A stretch of DNA of 64,000 bases from Bacillus tianshenii (GCA_020524525.2 CP129018.1:2732115-2796114), one strand, 5' to 3'. Positions 33,255-42,964 are shown, counted from the first letter of the stretch. The notes: generated by a model from the letters alone, not told the origin. Translations and numbers: made by a program.

Positions 33255-35441
33255 TTATTGCTTACAACGAGCTGAAGAAACAGGTAAACGAATATCTACT
33301 TCTGTTCCTTTTCCTTCTTCACTCTCAAACTGAATAAAGCCTCCATGGTTTTCAATAATCTTGAAACTGACCATCAGTCCTAATCCAGTTCCTTTTTCTT
33401 TATTCGAAAAGAAAGGCTCTCCTAACTTTGAAATCCGCTCCTTCGGCATCCCTATTCCTTCATCACAAATTTTCACAGAAATAAATTCTTCATCCACTAT
33501 TTCTGAAGAAATTTTTATTGTCCCTCCATCAGACATAGCCTCAATTGCATTTTTCATAATATTAATAAAGACTTGTTTCAGCTGCTTGCTTTCACAACAA
33601 ATAATCGGTAAATGATCCCCTAACAACAAATCTATTCTAATACTATGAAGCAATGCTTCTGGTTCTAGAAGTACACGTACTTCATTGAGAATGTCATGAA
33701 TATGAGTGTTTTGAAATTGCATTTCTTGATGAGGCTTGGCAAGTAATAAAAACTCATTAATGATCGATTCGATCCGTTCTAGTTCTCCAAGAATGATTCG
33801 AGTATACTGTCCTTTCGTCTGCTCATCAATAAGTTGAATAAACCCTTTTATTGCAGTTAAAGGGTTTCGTATTTCGTGAGCAATCCCTGCTGCTAATTCA
33901 CCTACAACCCCAAGCTTATCCCATTTACTTAGCAATAACTCTTTTTCTTTTAACTCTGTAATATCTTCACAAATACTAATGACTCTTTTTTCATTATTTT
34001 GTGCTTGATAAGCAGGATGTCTACGCCAACGAACCCATTTAATTTGTTTATCTGGCCTGACAATCCGATATTCTAATTCTTGGTAAGATGTAGCATCGCT
34101 AAGGCGGAAATTTTCATACTTTTCTTGATCTTCAGGATGTACCATTTCGATATAACGTGTTGGATCATTATAAGAAATGCTGTCGACTGGCACGCCCCAA
34201 ATATTTTCATAGGCTGGACTTAAATATACAACACCTGAATGATCCGCTTTATGAATACAGAAGACCTCTTTCGTATTTTCAGTAATTTGGCGGATATTCT
34301 CCTCACTCTCCTGCAACTTTTCAAGCGTAACTTGCTGTTCATGAATATCTCGAATATGGACAGCTAGCCCATCATGGAACGGAAAGGTACAAATTTCATA
34401 ATGTTTTTTTAACCCTTCAGAATAAGCTTTAAAGCGTAAGGGATTCTTTGTTTTCATAGAAGAGCGATATTTTTCTTCATAGATCGTGCCGACTATACTT
34501 GGAAACAGTTCCCAAATGTTTTCTCCAACAAGCTTTTCCTTACGAATCCCCCATATTTCTTCTAATATATGGTTCACATAGATGAAGTTCCAGTCTGTAT
34601 CTACTGCAAAGAAGCCATCTAAAATACTTTCAATAATTTGTTCTAACCGCTGATTGGTTTGATCGAGTAAATTTGTTTGTTTCAAAAGCTCTTCTTCAAT
34701 ATTTCGTTGGTATGTAATGTCCCTTGTTGTAGCAAGGAAGGCACAGATTTTGTCTTCATCATATAACGGAGAAATAGTAAGGCTGATCGGAAAATATGCC
34801 CCATCTTTTCTCTGACGAAAAGTTACATGATTCACAATCCGTTCACCTTTTAGAACCCTTCCTTTTAAAACTTGAAATTCATCCTGTAAATGAGACGGAA
34901 TAATAGGAAGGTGCATCCCTTGTACTTCTTCATTTGTCCACCCGTAAAGTCTTTCAAATTCCTTATTAACTTTAAGGGCTTTCCCATCAATATCTAAAAT
35001 ATCAATTGCATCCTCTGCATGTTTTAAGATCGGCTCATATTTATCACTTATTAGATCTGAGCTAGATTCTTTTGGACTCATTTCCTGCAGTACAACAATC
35101 AATTTTTCAGCTTTTTTATTATAGGTCATATTCCACTTCACACGTATGCAGCTTCCTCCCTCCCCAATAATCACTGATGGAAATGAGAAAGGGGTATCTT
35201 CCCCTACTACCTTTGTTAAATTTTCTAATACTGTCTCTTTTAAAGGAGATGGAAACAGCTCATATATGAATTGACCTTCTAACTCTTCCGATGAGTACCC
35301 TAATATCTCTGTAACAGCAGGATTACACAATTGAATTTTCCCTTTATCGTCAATGATAAAAAAAGCATCTTTCGTGATTGAAAGAAACCAGCTTATCTCT
35401 TTTTGGCCTACGAATTGTGGATTCAAAATAGCATCGAACAT
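33255..35441 (-). CDS. Multi-PAS sensor histidine kinase, orphan, sporulation-kinase type
   Basis: 728 residues and no membrane segment. There are about four PAS domains in series (beginning near residues 15, 135, 260 and 375; for example ILGYSSEELEGQ and RLYGWTNEEVQGM). These are followed by the phosphoacceptor segment GIAHEIRNPLTAIKGFIQL and a catalytic domain with NIMKNAIEAM, DEGIGMP and KGTGLGL. The HEIRNPLTAIKGF box is of the KinA/KinE type that feeds Spo0F in the sporulation phosphorelay. No response regulator is adjacent, as for those kinases. The signal is unknown. Confidence 0.85.
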   Translation of the reverse strand: MFDAILNPQFVGQKEISWFLSITKDAFFIIDDKGKIQLCNPAVTEILGYSSEELEGQFIYELFPSPLKETVLENLTKVVGEDTPFSFPSVIIGEGGSCIRVKWNMTYNKKAEKLIVVLQEMSPKESSSDLISDKYEPILKHAEDAIDILDIDGKALKVNKEFERLYGWTNEEVQGMHLPIIPSHLQDEFQVLKGRVLKGERIVNHVTFRQRKDGAYFPISLTISPLYDEDKICAFLATTRDITYQRNIEEELLKQTNLLDQTNQRLEQIIESILDGFFAVDTDWNFIYVNHILEEIWGIRKEKLVGENIWELFPSIVGTIYEEKYRSSMKTKNPLRFKAYSEGLKKHYEICTFPFHDGLAVHIRDIHEQQVTLEKLQESEENIRQITENTKEVFCIHKADHSGVVYLSPAYENIWGVPVDSISYNDPTRYIEMVHPEDQEKYENFRLSDATSYQELEYRIVRPDKQIKWVRWRRHPAYQAQNNEKRVISICEDITELKEKELLLSKWDKLGVVGELAAGIAHEIRNPLTAIKGFIQLIDEQTKGQYTRIILGELERIESIINEFLLLAKPHQEMQFQNTHIHDILNEVRVLLEPEALLHSIRIDLLLGDHLPIICCESKQLKQVFINIMKNAIEAMSDGGTIKISSEIVDEEFISVKICDEGIGMPKERISKLGEPFFSNKEKGTGLGLMVSFKIIENHGGFIQFESEEGKGTEVDIRLPVSSARCKQ

Positions 35442-35675
35442 TTTTGTTTCACCCTCCTCTCCACTTACTATGAAGGAAATTCCCTATGATTGCAGTACAA
35501 ATTGAACAACAAAATTAGACACTTTACTTACATAACGTTCTCTTACAAGCTCTTTAGCTCCATCCTTTCCACTTACTTCTACTTTATTCGACTTAATTGG
35601 ATATTTGTGCATAATCAAACCTAATCTGGAAATCATAAATGATACAAATTGTCTTGAGTAAGGCGGGTGTTTTTT

Positions 35676-37118
35676 ATGCATTGGCGTAAGCACACAGGGT
35701 TTTTAGGGAGAATTGAATATATAAAAGATTCATTCGAAAACCCTGCTGATCTAATCATCCATCATATTAAAAAGTCGACTTACTCTGTAGCTGTGATTTA
35801 CTTCAAAAGTCTAGCTGACAAAGAAATTGTTCAAAGAGAGATTATTGATAGACTCCAACACGCAGAATTGCATGAGCCGTTAACTGAAACTTTCAGAAGA
35901 ATCATTTCGACACCCTCAACCTTGGAGAAAACGGATGATAAAACACTGCTAGATGAACTATTAGATGGAAGTGCAATCGTTTTAATCGAAGGTGAATCTG
36001 ATTACATTTGCTGTAGTGTATTTGCAGTTAGAGGACGTGAACCAAGTCCTTCTGAATCTGAAATTACGATACGCGGTCCTCATGAAGCATTTACAGAGCG
36101 TTTAGAAATGAATATAAGCTTACTTCGTATGCGTATTCGCCATCCAAAGCTTCGCTTAAAATCTGTAACAGTAGGAAAGGAAGTACGTACTAGAGTTGTT
36201 ATCGCCTATCTTGAACACATCGCCCCCCAATCCGTTCTTGACGAACTAGTAAAACGATTAAATAAAATAGATGTGAATTATGTCCTGGAATCTCAACAAA
36301 TTGAAGAAAATATTCAAGATAAAACACTTTCAGTATTCCCGACAATTGCAAACTCAGAACGTACTGACGTCATCGCTGCAAAAATTGTTGAAGGTAGAGT
36401 AGCGATATTCACAGACGGTACACCGTTCGTCTTAACTGTCCCAACATTATTTGTAGAGTATTTCCAAACACCAGAGGATTACTATCAACGTTGGGACATT
36501 TCAACATTACTTCGTATTCTCAGATTTTCCTCTTTTTTGTGGGGAATATTTGTACCTGCACTTTTTGTGGCACTGACCACGTTTCATCAAGAAATGATTC
36601 CAACCGAACTCTTAATCAGTATCGCTGCTCAACGTGAAGGCGTCCCTTATCCAGCTTTCTTTGAGGTAATGGTCATGGAGCTAATATTTGAAGTTTTACG
36701 GGAAGCTGGTCTACGAATGCCTAAACCAATTGGTTCTGCCATCTCAATTGTAGGCGCTTTAGTCCTTGGGCAATCAGCTGTACAAGCAGGGTTAATTTCT
36801 GCAGCGGTCGTTATTGTTGTATCGATTACAGCTATTGCAAACTTTGTAAGTCCTGCATACAACTTTGGTATCTCAGCAAGAGTTTTGCGTTTTTTCTTTT
36901 TGATTTTAGCTGGTTCACTTGGTTTCTATGGCATGTTCTTCGGTATTATGATGGTTCTTATTCATGCTGCGTCACTACAATCCTTCGGCGTCTCATTCCT
37001 TTCTCCTTTTGCGCCATTAAACTTAAGAGATTTGAGGGATTCTTATATTAAACTTCCCGACAACTGGGTGAAAAACAAGCTACCAAAGGCAATTGCAAGA
37101 AGGAGAGAGCGCCATTGA
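35676..37118 (+). CDS. Spore germinant receptor subunit A (GerA family)
   Basis: 480 residues from the ATG at 35676; an in-frame GTG 9 bp earlier touches the AAGGCGG site. The soluble N-terminal region contains LDGSAIVLIEGE and TIRGPHEAFTERLEMNISLLR. The membrane core includes ALTTFHQEMIPTELLISIAA and PYPAFFEVMVMELIFE, as in GerAA/GerKA. Receptors in the spore inner membrane sense nutrients with the B and C subunits. First gene of an A-C-B-D operon, overlapping the C gene by 4 bp. Confidence 0.92.
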   Translation: MHWRKHTGFLGRIEYIKDSFENPADLIIHHIKKSTYSVAVIYFKSLADKEIVQREIIDRLQHAELHEPLTETFRRIISTPSTLEKTDDKTLLDELLDGSAIVLIEGESDYICCSVFAVRGREPSPSESEITIRGPHEAFTERLEMNISLLRMRIRHPKLRLKSVTVGKEVRTRVVIAYLEHIAPQSVLDELVKRLNKIDVNYVLESQQIEENIQDKTLSVFPTIANSERTDVIAAKIVEGRVAIFTDGTPFVLTVPTLFVEYFQTPEDYYQRWDISTLLRILRFSSFLWGIFVPALFVALTTFHQEMIPTELLISIAAQREGVPYPAFFEVMVMELIFEVLREAGLRMPKPIGSAISIVGALVLGQSAVQAGLISAAVVIVVSITAIANFVSPAYNFGISARVLRFFFLILAGSLGFYGMFFGIMMVLIHAASLQSFGVSFLSPFAPLNLRDLRDSYIKLPDNWVKNKLPKAIARRRERH

Positions 37119-38296
37119 CATACTTCAGCACTTACTTTTGGAAAGTTGTCATCTGTTCGATTATCTTTTTTATGCTTACAGGATGCTGGGATCAAAAGGA
37201 CATTTCACAATTAGCGATCGTAGATCTAGTTGGATTTGAAAAAGACGAACGCACTGATGAATTCATTGTCTACTTTCAAGTCGTATATCCTTCTGGAACA
37301 GCTTCCCAAGAAAAAAGCATAGAAGCAAGTCCAGTCTATACAATCTCAAGTCGCCACACTTCCTTGAAGGAAGCAGTTGAGCTTGCGTCATTAAAGCTGC
37401 CAAGAAAATTATTTTTTGCAAAAACGAGAGTAATCTTACTTTCCCAACAACTTACACCAAAGGATTTAACGGAGATTTTTAATTTTCTAGAGCGTTTCCG
37501 GGAAACACGCGGTTCCATTTTAATGGCTGTTTCTACCTCGCCTTTAGAAGAAACGATGTATACAATGACGAAATTAAATGTTGTGCCTGGAGCATGGATT
37601 TTTAGTAACTTCCAAAACGTTCAAAAACAATATACAGCTACAGACATGAACTATCGAATTCGCGATGTCGTGGAACATTTTTTCAATGAAGGAAATGTGT
37701 TATTTCCTGCCATCACCACAACAGACAGCAATACCGACCAAGCATCAACTGATTCATTACATAGTATGGATGCAAGCGAAGGGATGTTTCAGCTTGAAGG
37801 AGGGATTGCTTTTCAAAATAAAGGTGAACCCGTGAAGTTTTCCATAAAGGATATGACAATGTATCATTTGTTAATGAATCGATTGGATCAAATACCCCTT
37901 ACACTTAAGGAAGAAAACGGCTTACCTGAACAATATATTGAACTTACTGAATGCACGGTGCAAGATAAAAAACTCAAAAAGAAATCAATTCCTTCCTACC
38001 AATTTGATGTTTTCTGTAAAGCGCAATACTTAAATAGCAAAGGCACCGTTAACTTAAATTTACCTACAATCAACAAATTAGAAAAGATGGCAGAAAAGCA
38101 ATTAGAAGCACAAATAGGTTCTTTTATAGCGAAGCTTAAAGAAGAAGATATTGATTTATTAAAGCTAACTACAAACCTCCCAAAAGAAGATAAAAACATA
38201 AAGCTAAAAGAGGTAAAGGTTAACGTTAAAACAAAAGTAATCTTCAATGAAGTCGGCAATATTACAAACCCATATAAGGAAGAGGAAGGAGGCTAA
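37115..38296 (+). CDS. Spore germinant receptor subunit C (Ger(x)C lipoprotein)
   Basis: 393 residues from a TTG overlapping the A-subunit stop. The lipobox is FMLTGCWDQKDI, where GCWD is the hallmark of Ger(x)C proteins. It also has LPRKLFFAKTRVILLSQ and RETRGSILMAVS. Lipid-anchored subunit on the outer face of the spore inner membrane. The ligand cannot be inferred. Confidence 0.92.
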   Translation: MTYFSTYFWKVVICSIIFFMLTGCWDQKDISQLAIVDLVGFEKDERTDEFIVYFQVVYPSGTASQEKSIEASPVYTISSRHTSLKEAVELASLKLPRKLFFAKTRVILLSQQLTPKDLTEIFNFLERFRETRGSILMAVSTSPLEETMYTMTKLNVVPGAWIFSNFQNVQKQYTATDMNYRIRDVVEHFFNEGNVLFPAITTTDSNTDQASTDSLHSMDASEGMFQLEGGIAFQNKGEPVKFSIKDMTMYHLLMNRLDQIPLTLKEENGLPEQYIELTECTVQDKKLKKKSIPSYQFDVFCKAQYLNSKGTVNLNLPTINKLEKMAEKQLEAQIGSFIAKLKEEDIDLLKLTTNLPKEDKNIKLKEVKVNVKTKVIFNEVGNITNPYKEEEGG

Positions 38297-38301
38297 GCAA
38301 A

Positions 38302-39429
38302 GTGAACAAAACAGCCAATCCGAACCAACAAAAAAATGAGCTTACTACATGGCAGTTTTTCTTAATTGCTGCGAATTACTTAATCGGTCCTACTTACTTT
38401 GTTCAGATGAGTGGTTTAATTGGCAGCACAAAACAATGGGCTTGGCTTCCACCAACGCTTGCCTTCCTCCTTAGCTTAGGACCGATATGGGTCTGGCTTC
38501 ATCTGCATAAGAAGTACCCTGGGAAAAACTTCGCCGAAATTTCAACAGAGCTTCTCGGCAAGAAATTTGGAGCTCTCATTACAATCATTTTTATTTATCT
38601 CTTTGTCCTTGTTGCAGCTTTCTCCACCCGAAATGTCGGTGATTTGATTACCACTGTATCCATGAAACGAACACCTATTACTGTGTTTCACTTTCTCACT
38701 TTAATTCCAGCTGTATATATGATTTCAAAAGGCGTTCGAACAATGGGACGCCTCGTCGAAATTTTAACCCCGGTGATTTTTTTAATATTCTGGGGGTCCC
38801 TCTTTTTGTTAATAGGAGAGTGGAACCAAGATCGCGTAATTCCTCCCCCAGATTCGTTCAATTGGAAAGCAATTCAAACTTCTACATTGGCTTTTTTTAG
38901 TTTTCCATATTTACAATTCATCGCAATTACATCCATTCTTCCATTAGCTCGAAATGAAGCTTGGGGAAGAAGAAGCATACTTGGGGCAAGTGCCGTGGCT
39001 ACGATTTCAACAATTGCCGTCGTGTTTCTATTAATCGGCACAATTGGTGTCACTCGAATATCACATTTAACTTATCCAACCATTGCAGCTGCTCAAGAAA
39101 TCCGTCTCTTTGGTGGTACGCTTGAAAACCTTGATGTGTTTGTTTCTTCAATTTTAATTAGTACAGTGGTCATTAAAGTTGCTGTCTTATTACATGCCTC
39201 TTTAGTATTTATTCAGCATATCTTAAACTTTCCATATCAAATACCGATTCTTATGCTGCTTACATTTGTGACGTTAGCTTTTGCCTTAGGTGTGCATGAC
39301 AATATTATTGAAAACATTGATATCGCTCAAAAGCTAACACCATACTATTCCTTTTTGTTAGGTATTTTACTTCCGCTCCTCTTACTTGTCGTTTCTCTGT
39401 TTCGAAAAAAAGGAGGAGAGGGACAATGA
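38302..39429 (+). CDS. Spore germinant receptor subunit B (GerB-type permease)
   Basis: 375 residues with about ten hydrophobic spans and an APC-like fold; AGGAAGGAGGCTAAGCAAA precedes the GTG start at 38302. Family stretches include FFLIAANYLIGPTYF near the start and FPYLQFIAITSILPL mid-protein. In this family it is the likely nutrient-binding and ion-release component. It overlaps the small D gene by 4 bp. Confidence 0.9.
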   Translation: MNKTANPNQQKNELTTWQFFLIAANYLIGPTYFVQMSGLIGSTKQWAWLPPTLAFLLSLGPIWVWLHLHKKYPGKNFAEISTELLGKKFGALITIIFIYLFVLVAAFSTRNVGDLITTVSMKRTPITVFHFLTLIPAVYMISKGVRTMGRLVEILTPVIFLIFWGSLFLLIGEWNQDRVIPPPDSFNWKAIQTSTLAFFSFPYLQFIAITSILPLARNEAWGRRSILGASAVATISTIAVVFLLIGTIGVTRISHLTYPTIAAAQEIRLFGGTLENLDVFVSSILISTVVIKVAVLLHASLVFIQHILNFPYQIPILMLLTFVTLAFALGVHDNIIENIDIAQKLTPYYSFLLGILLPLLLLVVSLFRKKGGEGQ

Positions 39430-39647
39430 AAACCTTTATGCTATTCTCTTTTCTTACCCCAGTCCTCTCTGTATTCATCTATATTGGCATGAAAAAAGAT
39501 TGGAAAAGCTTCTTTACTTTTCTCTTACTCGCCTCTCTATCTGGATGGATTTGGTGGACATGGATACAAGGTGAAATAGCTGATCCACTTCAACCTATTC
39601 GCTTATTTACAAAGGCATCCCAAAGTATTTTTCCGTTTTTGAAATAG
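39426..39647 (+). CDS. Small two-span membrane protein, germinant receptor D-subunit type
   Basis: 73 residues with two hydrophobic stretches (MLFSFLTPVLSVFIYIG and FFTFLLLASLSGWIWWTW). It starts inside the B-subunit stop (ATGA). Short two-span D genes are known in some Bacillus ger operons, where they modulate receptor activity. The match here is by size, topology and position. Confidence 0.78.
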   Translation: MKTFMLFSFLTPVLSVFIYIGMKKDWKSFFTFLLLASLSGWIWWTWIQGEIADPLQPIRLFTKASQSIFPFLK

Positions 39648-39650
39648 AGA

Positions 39651-39678
39651 AATCCCCGCTTCAAGTGGAGCGGGGATT
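39651..39678. terminator. Hairpin between the ger operon and a convergent small gene
   Basis: Perfect 10-bp stem AATCCCCGCT/AGCGGGGATT with an 8-nt loop. T tracts are weak on both sides. It lies between convergent stops at 39647 and 39683. Confidence 0.65.
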
Positions 39679-39682
39679 AGAG

Positions 39683-39886
39683 CTAAGAATTTTCGGTAAT
39701 TTGAGCTATTTCTTTATCTGCAATATGTTCATTTGCTGCTTCAATTTGTCTGTATTCATCTACTGAATCCCCTGCATAGTGGTCAATACTACTGTATGGA
39801 TGCTCAGAGTTTATGTCTGTTCGAATTCCTACCTCTCCTCCCATGCTTGCTTGATTTGGTATTGGGAACTTTTTTGCGTCTTTCAT
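39683..39886 (-). CDS. Small hydrophilic protein of unknown function
   Basis: 67 residues starting MKDAKKFPIPNQASMGGEVG and rich in Ser, Asp, Glu and His. A clear TTGAGGTGATAAC site precedes the ATG at 39886. It faces the ger operon tail to tail. Composition resembles small spore or stress proteins, but I cannot place it in a family. Confidence 0.65.
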   Translation of the reverse strand: MKDAKKFPIPNQASMGGEVGIRTDINSEHPYSSIDHYAGDSVDEYRQIEAANEHIADKEIAQITENS

Positions 39887-40009
39887 GTTATCACCTCAAT
39901 TATAGTTTTTATCGTTCACCTATTATCATGCATCTATTTTTCAAACGACAATTATCATAATTCTCTGCTACAATAATAAATAGCTGAACAAAGAAGGGAA
40001 ATGGATAAG

Positions 40010-40210
40010 ATGGCAACGGATGGACGTTATCGAAAAAACATTCAACCAGGATTAGAGGTTGACATTGTATTGAAGAAAGACCAAAGAACAGGAAAAACAA
40101 CTCGAGGTACAGTCAAGGACTTGCTAACAAATTCTCAATATCACCCACACGGTATTAAAGTTCGCCTACATGACGGACAAGTCGGTAGAGTGGATACAAT
40201 TATTGAGTGA
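40010..40210 (+). CDS. ywbE: YwbE family protein
   Basis: 66 residues (MATDGRYRKNIQPGLEVDIV...), with VLKKDQRTGKTTRGTVKDLL and HPHGIKVRLHDGQVGRV characteristic of the YwbE (DUF2196) family. The ATG at 40010 is well spaced from AGAAGGGAA; an ATG at 40001 abuts it. Function unknown; the fold is a small beta barrel likely to bind nucleic acid. Confidence 0.85.
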   Translation: MATDGRYRKNIQPGLEVDIVLKKDQRTGKTTRGTVKDLLTNSQYHPHGIKVRLHDGQVGRVDTIIE

Positions 40211-40236
40211 AATCCTACAATAGGATTAAATTTATC

Positions 40237-40266
40237 TTGACATACCATTAAGAACAATGGTAAAAA
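40237..40266 (+). promoter_or_regulatory. Candidate promoter for the T-box leader
   Basis: TTGACA at 40237-40242, 18-nt spacer, TAAAAA at 40261-40266. A start near 40273 lies just ahead of the first T-box stem I. Perfect -35, poor -10. Confidence 0.45.
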
Positions 40267-40284
40267 AAGATAGTAATAAAAATT

Positions 40285-40530
40285 TGATATAAAGACATGC
40301 ATTGAGAGAAATTCAGTAATGTTTCTTTTCCCTGTTATAGAGAGCTGATGGTTGGTGTAAATCAGTACATAGAAGAGCATGAAATTCACTTCTGGAGCAG
40401 CTTTTGCAGTATCTTGTAAAAGCCGGTTTTTAAACCGTTAACACAATAAAGTGATGAGGATTCGTCCTCATAACTAGGGTGGTACCGCGATGATAATCGT
40501 CCCTACGTAATTTCGTAGGGGCGTTTTTTA
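40285..40530 (+). ncRNA. T-box leader 1 (probable tRNA-Phe)
   Basis: Contains AGTAA (40314), the distal-loop block GATGGTTGGTG, the specifier region GAAATTCACTTCTGGAG and the T-box AGGGTGGTACCGCG (40476-40489). A terminator stem CCCTACG/CGTAGGG with a T tract follows (40501-40530). The triplet followed by the conserved A is TTC (40385-40387), that is Phe. Uncharged tRNA should promote read-through. Confidence 0.9.
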
Positions 40531-40559
40531 TAACCTTTATTAGTTATCGGAATAATAAT

Positions 40560-40795
40560 TAAATTTTTACAATTCAATATTTATACGTTGAAAGGAACAA
40601 CAGTAGCTTCTTTATCCATGTTACAGCGAACTGATGGTTGGTGCGAATCAGTACATATAAAGCAGTGAAATTCATTCCTGGAGTAATACGGTTTGTCTCG
40701 ATAAAGACTGAAAGAGGTAGAGAACATACAATGTTCTCTGAATTAGGGTGGTACCGCGGTGAAAGTCGCCCCTACGTTTGTGGGGGCGGCTTATT
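40560..40795 (+). ncRNA. T-box leader 2 (probable tRNA-Phe), in tandem with leader 1
   Basis: Same order of blocks: AGTAG (40599), GATGGTTGGTG, GAAATTCATTCCTGGAG with specifier TTC at 40671-40673, and AGGGTGGTACCGCG (40745-40758). The stem GCCCCTACG/TGTGGGGGC is followed only by CTTATTTG, so its T tract is weaker than that of leader 1. It ends 44 bp before the transporter start. Confidence 0.9.
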
Positions 40796-40838
40796 TGCGT
40801 CTACATAACAATGAAATAAATGGAAGGAGTAAGGAACA

Positions 40839-42197
40839 TTGAAACAGACAGAACAATGGTCATCAAAGCTTAGCTTTATACTGGCTTCTGCAGGGTCTGC
40901 AATTGGACTAGGAGCAATTTGGAAATTTCCGTATGTTGCTGGAAACAGCGGAGGTGGAGCTTTCTTCTTTATCTTTTTACTGTTCACTTTTTTATTAGGC
41001 TTACCGCTATTATTAGCTGAGTTTGTTATCGGCAGAAGTACACAAAAAGATGCGATTGAATCTTATAAGGCAATTGCGCCAAATTCATTATGGCAATCGA
41101 TCGGTTATTTAGGAATGATTACTTGTTTTATTTTGCTTTCTTTCTATAGCGTTATCGGCGGTTGGATACTTATTTACCTTTTCAAAGCACTTACTGGGCA
41201 ATTAAGCGGGCTAGATGAGGGACAATACGCAGAAATTTTCCAAGCAACGATTTCAGATCCTGTAATCAGTGTCGTTGTACAATTTATCTTTATGTTTATT
41301 ACAATGTTTGTTGTCGCCCGAGGTATTAAAAGAGGAATTGAGCGTGCTAGTCAAATTATGATGCCTATTCTATTCCTTATTTTTATTGTATTAATTATCC
41401 GTTCTGTCTCACTTGAAGGAGCAATGGAAGGAATTCAATTTCTTCTCCTTCCTGACTTTACGAAATTAACTGGAGAAACGATCTTGTTTGCTTTAGGGCA
41501 ATCATTTTTCACATTAAGTGTTGGGGTATCTGTGATGGTAACGTACAGCTCCTACCTTTCAAAGGCTGAAAACTTACCACGTTCTGCAATATCAATCGTT
41601 GGGATGAATATCTTTATTGTTTTGCTTGCCGGTTTAGCTATTTTCCCAGCCGTCTTTTCATTCGGGTTAGAACCGAATGCTGGACCAGTTTTATTATTTA
41701 ATGTACTTCCAGTTGTCTTTAATCAAATGGCATTTGGAATTGTCTTCTTTATTGCTTTTCTCTTGCTATTCTTATTTGCAGCATTAACGTCAGCATTCTC
41801 AATGCTTGAAATTATCGTTGCTGTTATTTCAAAAGGAGACAAAGAAAAGAGACAAAAATGGTCATGGATCATCGGGGGAGCGATTTTTGTCGTAGGTATC
41901 CCTTCCGCATTATCTTTCGGAGTGTGGAGTGATATCACCCTATTTAACAAAACAATTTTCGATTTAGCGGACTATTTAGTAAGTAACATCCTTATGCCGC
42001 TCGGAGCATTAATGATTGCCATTTTCGTTCCACTAAAAATAAAAAAATCAGCATTGCTTGAAGAGCTGCAACATGGTGGTGGGCTTGCTGTTGGATTATT
42101 CCAACTCTGGTATGTACTCATTCGCTTTGTAGCGCCAATTGCAATTTTTCTTGTCTTCCTTCATGTCGTTGGAATATGGAATATGATCTTTGGATAG
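40839..42197 (+). CDS. Sodium-dependent amino-acid transporter, NSS/SNF family (paralogue 1)
   Basis: 452 residues from a TTG at 40839 (AAGGAGTAAGGAACA upstream). NSS/LeuT features are [27 protein letters not shown] at the first helix, SVIGGWIL, and [18 protein letters not shown] around the sodium site. About eleven or twelve membrane spans. Bacterial NSS proteins import amino acids such as tryptophan, tyrosine or leucine. Two tandem T-boxes with TTC specifiers upstream point to phenylalanine or aromatic amino-acid import. A close paralogue lies at 58355-59698. Confidence 0.88.
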   Translation: MKQTEQWSSKLSFILASAGSAIGLGAIWKFPYVAGNSGGGAFFFIFLLFTFLLGLPLLLAEFVIGRSTQKDAIESYKAIAPNSLWQSIGYLGMITCFILLSFYSVIGGWILIYLFKALTGQLSGLDEGQYAEIFQATISDPVISVVVQFIFMFITMFVVARGIKRGIERASQIMMPILFLIFIVLIIRSVSLEGAMEGIQFLLLPDFTKLTGETILFALGQSFFTLSVGVSVMVTYSSYLSKAENLPRSAISIVGMNIFIVLLAGLAIFPAVFSFGLEPNAGPVLLFNVLPVVFNQMAFGIVFFIAFLLLFLFAALTSAFSMLEIIVAVISKGDKEKRQKWSWIIGGAIFVVGIPSALSFGVWSDITLFNKTIFDLADYLVSNILMPLGALMIAIFVPLKIKKSALLEELQHGGGLAVGLFQLWYVLIRFVAPIAIFLVFLHVVGIWNMIFG

Positions 42198-42206
42198 TAA
42201 TAACGA

Positions 42207-42233
42207 GACCTTCACCTGTTGAAGGTCTTTTTT
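42207..42233 (+). terminator. Intrinsic terminator after NSS transporter 1
   Basis: 8-bp stem GACCTTCA/TGAAGGTC with a short loop, followed by TTTTTT. Confidence 0.88.
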
Positions 42234-42379
42234 AGTACTAGAAAAAAAAGCCTACTCCAAATTCCTCTGTTTAATAATGAAAAATAAAAGGTAGACAATC
42301 ACTAAACACCCATTTATATATACAAAGCTTATTAATCATGAAAGACAGAGGCGAAAATCTTTATTGAGGAGTGTATAGA

Positions 42380-42871
42380 ATGCAAGCACAAACGAAAGTG
42401 AAAACTGAAAAGCAACAACAGAACAGTAAGCTAGTGAAGGGTATGGTTGCAGGCGCAATTGCCGGTGCAGCGATTACAATGTTAGATTCTTCGACCCGCA
42501 CACAAGTAAAAACAAAGACTAGAGGAGCGACTAGCTCTGTCAAACGAATAACAGGCAAAGTAAAAGAAAATCCTTCTGGCACTAAAGACCAAGTGATGGA
42601 ACGTGTCCAAGGAGCTTCAGAAGTTCTGAAGGAAGTGATTAATGACCTTCAAAACATTTACGAGAAAGCAAGCGGAGATATCGTTGAAAAAGTAAATGAC
42701 GTACAAGAAGATTCACAAGAAGCTTTCTCTTCTACAAAAGAAGCAGGAAAAGACTTAAAACAAGTTGGCGGAAAGCTTAAAGAGGCAAAGGAAGAATTAG
42801 TGAATGGGGCGGACCAATCACTTGAAAGTGAAATTAATGAACAAAGACGTGTGACACCTCCAGAATTGTAA
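42380..42871 (+). CDS. YtxH-like protein
   Basis: 163 residues from the ATG at 42380 (GAGGAGTGTATAGA upstream). A short glycine/alanine-rich hydrophobic stretch (VKGMVAGAIAGAAITMLDS) is followed by a long lysine/glutamate-rich helical region (KDLKQVGGKLKEAKEEL). This layout is typical of YtxH-domain proteins, general-stress-type membrane-associated proteins of bacilli. Function unknown. Two hairpins follow. Confidence 0.78.
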   Translation: MQAQTKVKTEKQQQNSKLVKGMVAGAIAGAAITMLDSSTRTQVKTKTRGATSSVKRITGKVKENPSGTKDQVMERVQGASEVLKEVINDLQNIYEKASGDIVEKVNDVQEDSQEAFSSTKEAGKDLKQVGGKLKEAKEELVNGADQSLESEINEQRRVTPPEL

Positions 42872-42889
42872 TATTCTCCACACAAAACC

Positions 42890-42964
42890 TAAGCCACGCC
42901 CTATTTGGGTCGTGGCTTAACATATGGCTAAGACCCCAATCCGACTGAAGGATTGGGGTTTCTT
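42890..42964 (+). terminator. Two tandem terminator hairpins
   Basis: The first stem is TAAGCCACG/CGTGGCTTA (42890-42919). The second is CCCCAATCC/GGATTGGGG (42934-42958), followed by TTTCTTT. The second is the stronger terminator. Confidence 0.8.

Noticed and set aside
35605-35650. Sigma-G promoter before the ger operon
   Set aside because: GCATA and CATAAAT are present but separated by about 20 nt, outside the usual spacing; too weak to call.
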